Shown one piece after another: positions 36,401 through 48,400 of a DNA stretch of 64,000 bases (positions within the stretch are counted from its first letter, which is position 1; the number at the start of each line of letters is the position of its first letter). The notes below the pieces were generated by a model that was not told where the DNA came from, searched no databases, and saw nothing but the letters and a program-made list of their open reading frames with translations. Source of the DNA: Carposina sasakii (Eukaryota; Arthropoda; Insecta; Lepidoptera; Carposinidae); the NCBI GenBank assembly GCA_014607495.2, contig CP053148.1:11346001-11410000 (forward strand), written 5' to 3'. The translations under genes and the position numbers were made by a program.

Positions 36401-39400
36401 TCGAAACTATTTGAAGAGACCTACGATTGGGCAATATGATACTTTACATGGTAAATACGCGTGGAAACTTCCCATGACTTACATACTGAGAAGACCATAG
36501 TCAGGATCGCGGGTATTGGTGGATGCAGGTCGCTTCCATGCCAACCCATCGCAATGTAACAGTGTGTCATCGGGGAGGCCAATGTTCAGCAGTGGACTTC
36601 TATGGCTGGAACACTTGACAGCTACAATGGATGATTTTAAATACCTATATAGTATAAGCGTGATCCTAACTGAAACATATTTGATGAATATCAATTCACG
36701 GTTAATAAATTTTAAGTATAAACAAGGTGCTTACGGATTACCGAAAGACTTTGGTCAAGCACGCATTCCTTCCACGTTTTATAATAGGACGAGCGAAACA
36801 CGTGTCACAAGAAAACAGTAGTAAATTTAAAAATCATGCCATCGTTAACTTTGAATGTAGGTACTCAAAAAAAAATATTGCTTTAGTTAGATAAATAAAA
36901 TAAATAAACAGCTGTTGGTGAGTTTGACTACTTAAAAATTTAATGACCCAAAATGGTTGATTCCGATCGTCGCACTTAAACCTAAACTTAAGATTAGTCC
37001 TACCTATCCCTTTCTGTCTCAGTCAATTATGTTAAGGATGGAGAGGGACAGACTTGACTTAATTTAAGTTTAAGTGTGACGGTCAGAACTACCATAAAGT
37101 CAACCTCACTTGCCCCTATTTTTATAGACCGACCTACTAAAAGTATCTAAAGCTTTGAAGTCACATTTAACGGAATTTTTGAAAGGCGTAGGTAGTGTTG
37201 AAAACTTGCAATGATGGCTTGTGACGCGACTCGCTTCTTCGACTGTATAAGTATACTTCTTGACCCTAGCATAGCCTAGCGTGATCATTATAAAAGCCAG
37301 CCTTGTGGCTCGAAGTCTACGCTGACTGATCCTAGCTTGTTCCGAGTCGAGGTGACCGGATAGGTTACTTGACTCCGGAATAGCTTGTTTTTGTATAGAG
37401 CAACGTGAAGGAGTTGGACACAGAGAATATAAAGGCAAGTGTCTACCGGGTTTATGAAAATGTATTAAATATTTATTTTCTTAACAGAGTCAACTAGCCT
37501 ATTTGTGTAAACTGATGTACCTCCGCGCCGTTGCTGCGCGTTTTCGATTGATTTGTTTGATCTGAAACTTAAGTTACACTATTTGAAAGAAAGAAGTGGT
37601 TAGTCAGGTTACCTTTTATTCCTTACTAACGGATGCCCATGACTGCGTGAGGCTAAGAATTCCGGTTTTACTAGTTCCCGTAGGAATGCGGAAAATCCTT
37701 TCTTATCAGATACCCACGTCATACAAAGAACACGCTCTTCAAGTTTCAGGTCTCTAAGATCTGCGGTTTAAGCTGTGCGTTGATCCGTCAGTAATTCATG
37801 ACAAAGCATTTTATTGCTTTTTAAGCAGCGAGAAATTATACACTTACTCGTATGGAAAGTGAAATAATTGTAAATCTTGTAACTTTATAGAGACGTGATT
37901 GCGCTTATTAATTGTTTGGGATACCTTTATGTAATATTTTTTTTTGTGCTCGTGTCAGTGTTTATTATATTGAAATAGCGAAGTGTAACGTGTACAAATA
38001 TAGTTTTTTTTTAAACTTATATAGTCTCTATTTTTGAAGTATCTTTGAAGTGTTGGTGTTATTCTGTGACTAACTGTGTGTGACAGTGACTGTTTTTGTT
38101 ATTTTGTGATTGTATAAATTGTGACAAACTGTGTGTGACAGTGAGTGTTGTTATTATGTGATTGTATAAATCGTGATAAACTGTGTACATCAGTGAGTGT
38201 TGTTGTTATTTTGTGATTGTATAAATTGTGACAAACTACCGCGTATTATGTGACAGTGAGTGTTGTTGTTATTTTGTGATTGTATAAATTGTGACAAACC
38301 ACCGCGTTGTGTGTGATAGTAAGTGTTATTGTTATTTTTCGATTGTATAAATTGTGACAGACTTGTTATGTTCCGACCCATCAAGGAGACCGCTGACACC
38401 GCGCATTACTCCAACACATTACATTTCCCTAGAATTGGGTAAACTGCTGATGCCAGCTACACGTGTAACCTCGATTGGCGACAGCCAGGATGTAACCGGA
38501 GACACCCACGGCACTCTGTACCTAACATCGGTCGAAGTCATTACTTAAGTTATTCCTAAGTTAATTGTAATTTTCATATCTTTGAAGTTAATTTTAATAA
38601 ACCTTTGAAAGTAACTCGGTTTATTTTGAGCTCTCCTGCGCTGTGATTCGTAATTGGCGCAGTCGTAGTAGTCTTCCGGATTAGTGCGTGAGAGCATAGA
38701 GGAATAAGATTGAGTCTTTTATTCCTCTATGGTGAGAGAGAACTATTCTTCATAGAACTGTGATGAACTGTGTGAAAATCACGCGCTAAGTGACTGTCGA
38801 GTCTTCACCGGAGGAAACCCGAACCACGACACAAGTGCTGGAGTATCTGGAAATCGATAGCTGCTCAAGAAAGATCGAGAATGCAATATATGTAAGTGCA
38901 CTTATTCTATTATAGTGTTGCTTCCTTTTTGCTCCCGTAGTTTATATTCCCAAAATTTTCCTATCTCGGAATCGTCCCGCGAGAGTGCACAAAAATCGAC
39001 AGTCTCGTAGGCACATTTTATTAGATAAGTAAGTATTTTTAGTGAAATTTAAAATTTTCCAATCTCGGAATCGTCCTCGCGAGTACCTGCACAAAAATCG
39101 GCAGTCTCGCAGGCACTTTTTATTAGATGATAGGTAGATATTATAAGTAAAATTAAAATGAATTCTATTCTAGGAAAACGTATTCGCGAGAGCTTGCACA
39201 AGCATCGGCAGTCTCGCAGGCGCGTATTAGATAATACTAAATACTTAGGTTAGGATTGCTACTCTTACTTATACTCTTTATATAAAGAGCAAGTGAGGTA
39301 TACATTAGATTGTATTAAATTTAGATTGTTCCTTAGTCTTATACTCTTTATTTGAAGAGCAAGTGAGGCACATATTAGATAGTACCTACTAGAGGATTAG

Positions 39401-42400
39401 ATTTAGATTTTTCTTATTTAAACTCTTTATTTGGAGAATAAGATGAAGATCAGAATGGCCCACGATTCTGACACAATTTCTAAGGCTTTACGCCTGGTGT
39501 CAGAGTTTGACGGTAATCTATTCTTCCTAGTTCATACTATGTACATTTAAAACATATAGTTATTACAGAAATTCCCTCTTATCTCCCCACACCTTTATGA
39601 CCTATATAAACTTCCTATACTACCTAACAAATATAACCAAGTAATTATACCTACCTTTTCCTTTATAGCAACCTATGATACGTTTTATGTGTACATAGAG
39701 GCTGAATGCCCGAAGTTAAGAGAGCGCTATCTTTGTGAAGAAAAAATTAATCAGCAAATTAAAACCCGTCCAGATCGTATCCACAGACTCATCATGGACC
39801 AAACCATCGATAGATCCTGCCACCAGATAACAATTTCACTCACTCAGATGACTATGGAGAAAATGGATGACAGACGCTATGGCCTAGTGTCCCCTGAACC
39901 TACCAAGGTGCAACTGACCTGCGACCGGGAGGACTACAGCATCCTAAACGGAAGCTATCTAGCTACGATCCCTCGACATTGCCGTCTGAGCACCGATGAC
40001 TATTATAAATTCGGAGGACCACGTGGAAGGACAACCAATCAGAATCAGGAACATCCTAACTGATACTAATATGCAGCCATCATCTTTAATTCCGATTGCT
40101 CTCAACTCGATCAAGTTAGATGGACTATATAACATACAAGAAAAAGTTGCAACGCAATCATTAATCCAGTCCGGAAAAGTACAACTCAACCCGCTCTATC
40201 ATACAACGCTGCCTTTCTATGGAATACTATTAGGTGCACTTGCACTCACTATGATCCTGATGTTCCGGAAGCATTGTGATAAGTCTCAAAATCGAGATCA
40301 CCAGTCACCACAGACTCCAACTCAAGGTGTAGAGCACACCTATGATGATCCTCAAGTTTCTTACACGAAGGATAAGACACCAGCAATATTTTTCCTAAAC
40401 CTGACAAAATAGTTGCAGATCTTCGGGAGGGAGATGTTATGTTCCGACCCATCAAGGAGACCGCTGGCACCGCGCGTTACTCGAACACATTACATTTCCC
40501 TAGAATTGGGTAAACTGCTGATGCCAGCTACACGTGTAACCTCGATTGGCGACAGCCAGGATGCAATCGGAGACACCCACGGCACTCTGTACCTAACATC
40601 GGTCGAAGTCATTACTTAAGTTATTCCTAAGTTAATTGTAATTTTCATATCTTTGAAGTTAATTTTAATAAACCTTTGAAAGTAACTCGGTTTTTTTTAG
40701 CTCTCCTGCGCTGTGATTCGTAATTGACTATGTGTGATAGTGATTGTTATTGTTATTTTGTGATTGTATAAATCGTCACAAACTGTGTGTGACAGTGAGT
40801 GTTGCTGTTATTTTGTGATTGTATAGATTGTGACAAACCAACGCGTTATGTGTGACAGTGAGTGTTATTGTTATTTTGTGATTGTATAAATTGTAAGAAA
40901 CTGTGTGTGATAGTGAATGTTGTTGTTATTTTGTGATCGTATAAATTGTGACAAACTGTGTGTGACAGTGAGTGTTGTTGTTAATATTATGTCTAAACCT
41001 TAAGTATACTTGAACCCAAGTTATGAGGGGAGGCTAAACCATGAAGCACTTCCAGAAAGGTTCGCTTTGCTCGTGTTGGCGGGGCACTACCTATGCGGAA
41101 GATAATAAATGTGACGCTCTTGAACAAGTCTAACGCAATGCCGTTGCGTTAGACTTGTTTAAGGGTAATATTGGTAGAGAAACTATATTTTGTATTAATT
41201 TATAACTGGTAAATAAATTTATTATAGCAGATTAAGTAATTATATTTAACCATCATGGTATCACTCATATTACTCATATAAGAATACACTCGTGGTCCCT
41301 TAGCTGCATAATAGCAGTTAGTGATATTTAAACAGCTTAAGGATAAATAAGAGCTGCATTATGGGTGACAAATATACCCTTAAAACGCAAAGAGTTCTAG
41401 AAAGAGCCAAGAGCAATATAAGAAAGTACTTGTGAACTGTTATTGAGCTGACTCATTAAAGGAGCACAAGTTCTCATAATATTAAGCCAATAGACGCATA
41501 ACGGGACACCTGTGGTCTTTCATATATCTTAGCGCTGAACATATTTACCGCTAAGAAGCCTTTATTTATCCATTGACACTGTCTACATATAGCGGCAGTT
41601 TAAACGTTCACAAGATGCCTCATGGATATTTAGAGGTTCACTAGTATATCAAAATAAATGGCTTTAACTTTAACTCGTGATACGATTAACAGCTCTTTAA
41701 TAAGTATGGTTCATGGTTAACAGCCCTTTAATAAGGAAAGGTGTCACGTCAAACGCTTTGATAAATTAGGTTCACAGCTAAACAGCCTGTAATAAGTAAT
41801 GGTTCACGCGAATCACATGTTCAAATCTACTTTGCTCTTGAACGTTTCACTACACAGGTAATCGCTCAGCCCTTTAGGGCTGTTTGATAAGTCCTTTTAA
41901 AAACTATTTGAAATTTTTCTGGTAAATGTTAACACTGGCAGGCACATCTTTCAAATGAAGATGTCAAAAATTGCAAAAAAAAAAGTTTTTGTCAGTATAA
42001 CATTGTTTAACTGTGCAGTAAATATTCAACAACTATGGAAAAAACTGAATTTTGATAAATATAGGTTCACATTCTGTTCAGTGCACCAATGCAGACTGTT
42101 TATAACTGGATAAATGATTTTAAACGTGGTCGGTCAGCCATTTGCTCCACGCTCTGGTCGCCCAAAATAACTAAGGATGTTGTTGAAGAAGTCCATAATA
42201 TTGTTCGACGACCGCCGAGTGAAGGTGCGTGAAATAGCTGAGAACACAGGCATCTCCACTGAGCGAGTTAATCCTGCATGAAGATTTGGGTATCAAGCTG
42301 TCCAAGGCGTTTGTTGCATCGAACAAAAACACGAAAGAAAGGAATCACTGTGTTTGGATATGATGAAGCGTTCAATTTTTTGATCGATTTGTACTGGACG

Positions 42401-45400
42401 AAACTTGATTATTACCTCTTGAAAAGATGGCTTGGACAAAAATTTTTGACAAATGAGGACTTCTGTTGTAAACTATTTTGAAGTACACATTTTTTGGGGG
42501 GGATAAAAAAATTGAATCGCTGGAACAAGTGTTTGGCCCTCAAAGGAGCTATGTTGAGAAATAAATGTAAATTGTTTAAAAAAAATAAAAAATAATAACT
42601 TTTTAAAAGGACTTATCAAACAGCCCTCGTAAGTAATGGTCCACACGTGAAACGCTTAACAGCACTTAAATAAGTAATGGTTCACGCGTGAAACGCTTAA
42701 CAGCCCTTTAATGAGTAATGGTTCACATGTGAATCACTAAACAGCCCTTTGATAAATAATGGTTCACATAGCTGTTTAAGATCAACCACCATTTTATTGT
42801 GTTTAACCTGGAACTATTATAATTTACTTTACATTTTTTAAAATATTTTTTGTGCATGAATTACGAACCTATTAAATTAGGTATTACTTCTTATATCGTA
42901 ACAGTCTCTATTTATTTAATAGTTCTGTCCAAACTATTGAAAATTGTTGGGCCAAGATTTTAAAACACATAGCTTATTTTATTTACATTATTTATTACTA
43001 TATTATTTAAAAACAATATTTTCGTAGCGCACCAAAATTTTCTTAGATAATATACATATAGAATGTCAGTAAACTTGCATTTCCAAACATTTTTCTGGCA
43101 CTAATAAAGAAAACCATTTCGTTTACTTAGGTACCAATAAATATATTATGAAACGACACCGCCATTAGTATGGCGTTTACGTTTATGTTGTCACAAGTTA
43201 CTACGGTCACTTTTCAGAATAAGTAAAATGAATATACAAAAATATTATTTTCTATAGTCACGCGTCACCAACAGGCCCGTTGTGATACATTACTTAGGTA
43301 TTCAGCTGAATAAAGTATAACGTGGTCTCTCAACCAGTTGATATTCAGCTCTTACAACACCTGTTACCCCTTATAACTCTCTTCAATTTCTGCTTCTACC
43401 ACCAACAGGCCCGTTGTGATACATTACTTAGGTATTCAGCTGAATAAAGAGTAACATGGTCTCTTAACCAGTTGATATTCAGCTCTTACAACACCTGTTA
43501 CTCTTTATAACTTTCTTAAATTTTTGATTTTGCGCTTTTAAGCAGCTTATGTCACATTAGAGCTGAATAATTTGTGCCCATTTAAGTGGTTTAAGGGCTG
43601 AATAAGTTCGGAATCAGCTTTTATGCAGCTTTCTTATACCACTTCAAGGGTAATTGTAGTCCAATATTCAGTTGCTATACAGCCTCTTGTGCTACTTGGG
43701 GTGTGTTGTAGGACAACTAATCTTGATATATATATATATATAAATAAACATTTATTCTCTGTTTTTTTTTCAGACGTACGAATCATACATTTTTAAATTT
43801 TTAGTGTGTAAGTCTCACTAATAGTTTTAGGGTATATTTATGCAGGTGACCTTGGTCTCCACTAGCGTTTTATAGGTACTTTATTGAGGTATGCCTATGT
43901 TCTGCAGTGGACTCATGGCTGATAATGATGATGATGAGATACTTTTTATATTGCTAAAGGAATCAGTCAGAACATCGAAAGAGTGTCTTCATACAAGTAA
44001 CGTTACATCTACGCGTGTGTTAATGTTGTGTCCCAACAACTTACAACGGTGAAACATTTCACGTGACGCCAAGACATCCAATAAGTATAAATTATTTATT
44101 TACTTCTGATTGTAAGGTAATGATTGCTATCTCCATTTTGATGTCGAACGTTTGTTTCTTGTTTAATTCGGATCTCTGTTTTATTCTAATGATCGATGTC
44201 TCACTGAAATCATTAAATCAAGCATATTTTCTATTTAACGGTCTATTTCGATTACTCAATCAAATATTTGCTTTTATAAACGTTTGCTTACAATCGAAAT
44301 TTTTCACTAATTTTTTTTTCACTTGTTATAATTTTATTGATGTTTATAAATGAGCAAACTCATTTCATTGTTTCATCCTACCATTTAAATCGCATGGATT
44401 TGACGATGCCCACTTGCTAACTATACTTTGTTTAATGTGGTATTGCCCAAATGTTTTGTTATGCGCTGACCAGATAAACGTGTCCCTTTCAACCTTTGAA
44501 TTCGATATCTTGTATGTTATACTTACCATTTGCTTTTAGTACGAAATGTGTAAATGGTTTTGCGATGAACTTCGCCGTTGTGTCCTGATTATTCCAGTAG
44601 TGCGACGACGATGGCTGCAACCAATAAACATCGACATAACCCCGAATCTCACAGTGAGGGTCTGAGCATGGCTATTTTTATGGTAATATGGTTCACATGT
44701 TGGTGGTTTGAAAACAAGTTTTTTTTTAAATGTTATTTCCATGAAATTTTGTTAATTATAATGGTCGGACAGCATTTGTGGCGGTTTTAGGTTATGAACA
44801 AGACAAGGAAGACTATAATTTTCAGGTATAACATGTACTTTTAGGGTATAACTGTTGGAATTGCAGCATTCAGCTGAGCTGGATTGATTTTCATCTTTTC
44901 AGCACTTACAGTTTGTTATATCCTATGGAGGGAGGCTTTGGTTCAGCAGTGGACTTTATATGGCTAAAATAATGATGACAATCCTTTTTTAGAGTTGTAG
45001 ATAGATCTGAAAAAAATTACAAATTAAAAAAAATATATGGGCTATTTGTGAGAGTTATCTTATATTTAGACTCTCCAATTTATATTACTATGTATTAATT
45101 AATTTGTGTTCCTTACAACAAAGTATACCTATATAATATTACCAACTATAATTTGGCTAAAATGATGAATAATTATGAATTTGTTGCTAGATTTTATTCT
45201 GCTTTAGATGTATTGATAAAAACCTCTGGCAGACAGATGATACAAAGTAAATTACCTAAAAATGTTACTTTTAGCACTTTTAGTCACTTTTGCTAATATT
45301 TAAAGCTGGGCCAGCTTATAGCAAGCATTAAACGCAAGCATATAGTCGGTTCATAGTGTGTATACATTTAGCTGGTAGAAGCGGTAGATTATGTAATTTC

Positions 45401-48400
45401 TACTAAAACTTAGTACAACGCTGAGAATATTTAGCACATGTAACACCCTCGAGTTACCAATGGCCCTTCGCTCACCCTCCACTACCCCGTCATTATCTAC
45501 AACTATATTCGTAATATTAACGTGGATTCGTATCTGTTCATTCTATTTATTTATTTGAGTATAATTTTCTATTTATCTTCTATAGACCTAACTCTTAACT
45601 ACTTTTGCATTTATAACAACGTTTGTATAAAGTGATAAAGTATATGAATTAGTTTAATATAATTTCAATTAAAGCACACGTAGTGTGTATAATTAATAAA
45701 CGGCAATATCTACTATTAATTTTATAAATAACAAAATATATTGTAGGGGATATAAACTGACTTTAAAAAAAAATTTAACCGACTTCAAACCTTAACTAAA
45801 AAGCGATAAATAACGTAACTAATTTATCTACTTAATACATATTAAATATCTCAAATTATTTAAATATTTACAACTTAATACCTAATACTTTAACAAAGTC
45901 ATCTTTAACTATTTAAATATTTATAATTATCACTTATTTTTTGGAGTCGGTGCCAGCCTAGGTAACGTAGTCTGTTGTGTTGATGGACGCGCGCGGCTGG
46001 CAAAACCAACACACACGGCAAAATACAATACGGTGTAGTAGACAGCGTTAATGCAATTTCCTATTCTTGGTTTTACTATTTAGTGTGGGTCAGTTTTCTT
46101 AATTACATTTATTTGTTTGGCTGGCACCGACTCCAAAAAATAAGTGATAATTATAAATATTTAAATAGTTAAAGATGACTTTGTTAAAGTATTAGGTATT
46201 AAGTTGTAAATATTTAAATAATTTGAGATATTTAATATGTATTAAGTAGATAAATTAGTTACGTTATTTATCGCTTTTTAGTTAAGGTTTGAAGTCGGTA
46301 ATTTTTTTTTTAAGTCAGTTTATTTCTCGATTTTTAGTTGTGTTATACGTTGTGGACTTAAATAGATGCTAGTTTATATAGGTACATGGTGATTTTTGGT
46401 CGTTAACGTTCCCGAAAACTACGTAATCTCCTCATCATCACGATCATTTTTCTCCTTGGAAGCATACCTTGTAAGTGTCTGGTTTTCAAAATATTAGGGT
46501 CCAAAGTTGAGTAAATAGACTGCGTTTTTCTGCATGAATGTACATAGACGCGCGTAGCAAGATTTTTCACGAGAAATAATTAATATCTGTCTATGAAAAA
46601 ACTAGCATAAACACTAGACACTATAAATTTCGCCAGATCAAGTAATAAAAAAAAAAAAAATCCCAGCATTTTTTTTTGGCACAAACTTACTTTATTTGAT
46701 GTATAGAGTACTTACCCTTCGTTAATGGTGGCCACAATAAAACACCCTGTATAGTTTCCATCGACCAATTGCAGTACTGTCCCCTAACTCCTGATCGTTA
46801 AGGAGTTCTGTAGCTTGACCATCAGCACAGCAGCATCAGATGTTGATTCAAGTATACCTCACAAGCAACAAGTTAGCCCTACATACCACCTATATAGTTT
46901 CCATCGACCAATTGCAGTACTGTCTCCCAACTCCTAACCGTTAAGGAGTTCTGTATCTTCATCATCAGCACAGCAGCATCAGATGTTGATTCAAGTAACA
47001 CGTTAGCCCTGCATACTACTAAATAGTTTCCATCGACCAATTGCAGTACTGTCTCCCAACTCCTAACCGTTAAGGAGTTCTGTAGCTTCATCATCAGCAC
47101 AGCAGCATCGGATGTTGATTCAAGTAACACGTCAGCCCTACACACTACTAAATAGTTTTCATCGACCAATTGCTGTACTGTCTCCCAACTCCTAACCGTT
47201 AAGGAGTTCTGTAGCTTCATCATCAGCACAGCAACATCAGATGTTGATTCAAGTAACACGTTAGCCCTACATACTACTAAATAGTTTCCATTGACCAATT
47301 GCAGTACTGTATCCCAACTCCTAACCGTTAAGGAGTTCTGTAGCTTCATCATCAGCACAGCAGCATCAGATGTTGATTCAAGTAACACGTTAGCCCTACA
47401 TACTACTAAATAGTTTCCATCGACCAATTGCAGTACTGTCTCCCAACTCCTAACCGTTAAGGAGTTCTGTAGCTTCATCATCAGCACAGCAGCATCGGAT
47501 GTTGATTCAAGTAACACGTCAGCCCTACACACTACTAAATAGTTTTCATCGACCAATTGCTGTACTGTCTCCCAACTCCTAACCGTTAAGGAGTTCTGTA
47601 GCTTCATCATCAGCACAGCAACATCAGATGTTGATTCAAGTAACACGTTAGCCCTACATACTACTAAATAGTTTCCATTGACCAATTGCAGTACTGTATC
47701 CCAACTCCTAACCGTTAAGGAGTTCTGTAGCTTCATCATCAGCACAGCAGCATTAGATGTTGACACCCTGAAGCATATACCTGAGTAAGACATGATTACG
47801 TAACAAAAGCACCATACGAGCATACAATTTTCGGTGGTTGCCCTAGATTTCACCTGGATCCCATCATCAGATCCTGACCTGGTGAAAATGGGACCACTTC
47901 AGAAGTGAACTTTCCAACCAAAAAAAAAATTTTTTGAAATCCGTTTATAATTGACGGAAATATCGGTGAACATACATTAAAAAAAATTATACATACAGAC
48001 GAATTGAGAACCTTCTCCTTTTTTTGAAGTCGGTTAAAAATGCGTGCACACCTGTCAGTTTGAGGGATAGAAAATCTTTCTGTTGCATCGTCATTTGCTA
48101 GAGTAATAAAAAGGATGGAAATCGCGCTGACAGGTGTGGTCCACCTCTTAATCTATTGTGTAAAAAAGTCTGTATGTCAAATCTAAACCTGTACTTATCC
48201 TCCTGCTCGCGACTCTATTAATTTGTTATGCACATTAATTTAGTTATTCTATTTAATACTTTATAGGTTTTTTTATTTAGTTACTATTTATAGCACTTAT
48301 ACGACACAATTTTCTCGACGACTCTAGCTACTAGCGACGCCATTTGAAAATTATATTGAACAAAAATAGAGGAACTAATATGCTAAATAATTGCAACTAA

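Larger units (their letters stand above)
38360..40729 (+). mobile_element. Errantivirus-like LTR element with gag-pol deleted, in msl-1 intron 9
   Basis: Direct LTRs of 292 bp (38364-38655) and 291 bp (40435-40725) start TGTTATG and end AATT. They are flanked by GACT duplications (38360-38363, 40726-40729). The primer site TGGCGCAGTCG at the LTR edge is that of errantiviruses such as 17.6, 297 and the moth element TED. A purine tract GGGAGGGAGA precedes the 3' LTR. The inside is only 1.8 kb: a leader with degenerate repeats and a broken env remnant. Gag, protease, RT and integrase are gone, so it could move only with help from another element. Confidence 0.92.

Noticed and set aside
41690..42785. 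CRISPR-like array of spaced repeats
   Set aside because: The DNA is eukaryotic, the units have no unique spacers of constant length, and the array is an ordinary minisatellite split by a mariner.
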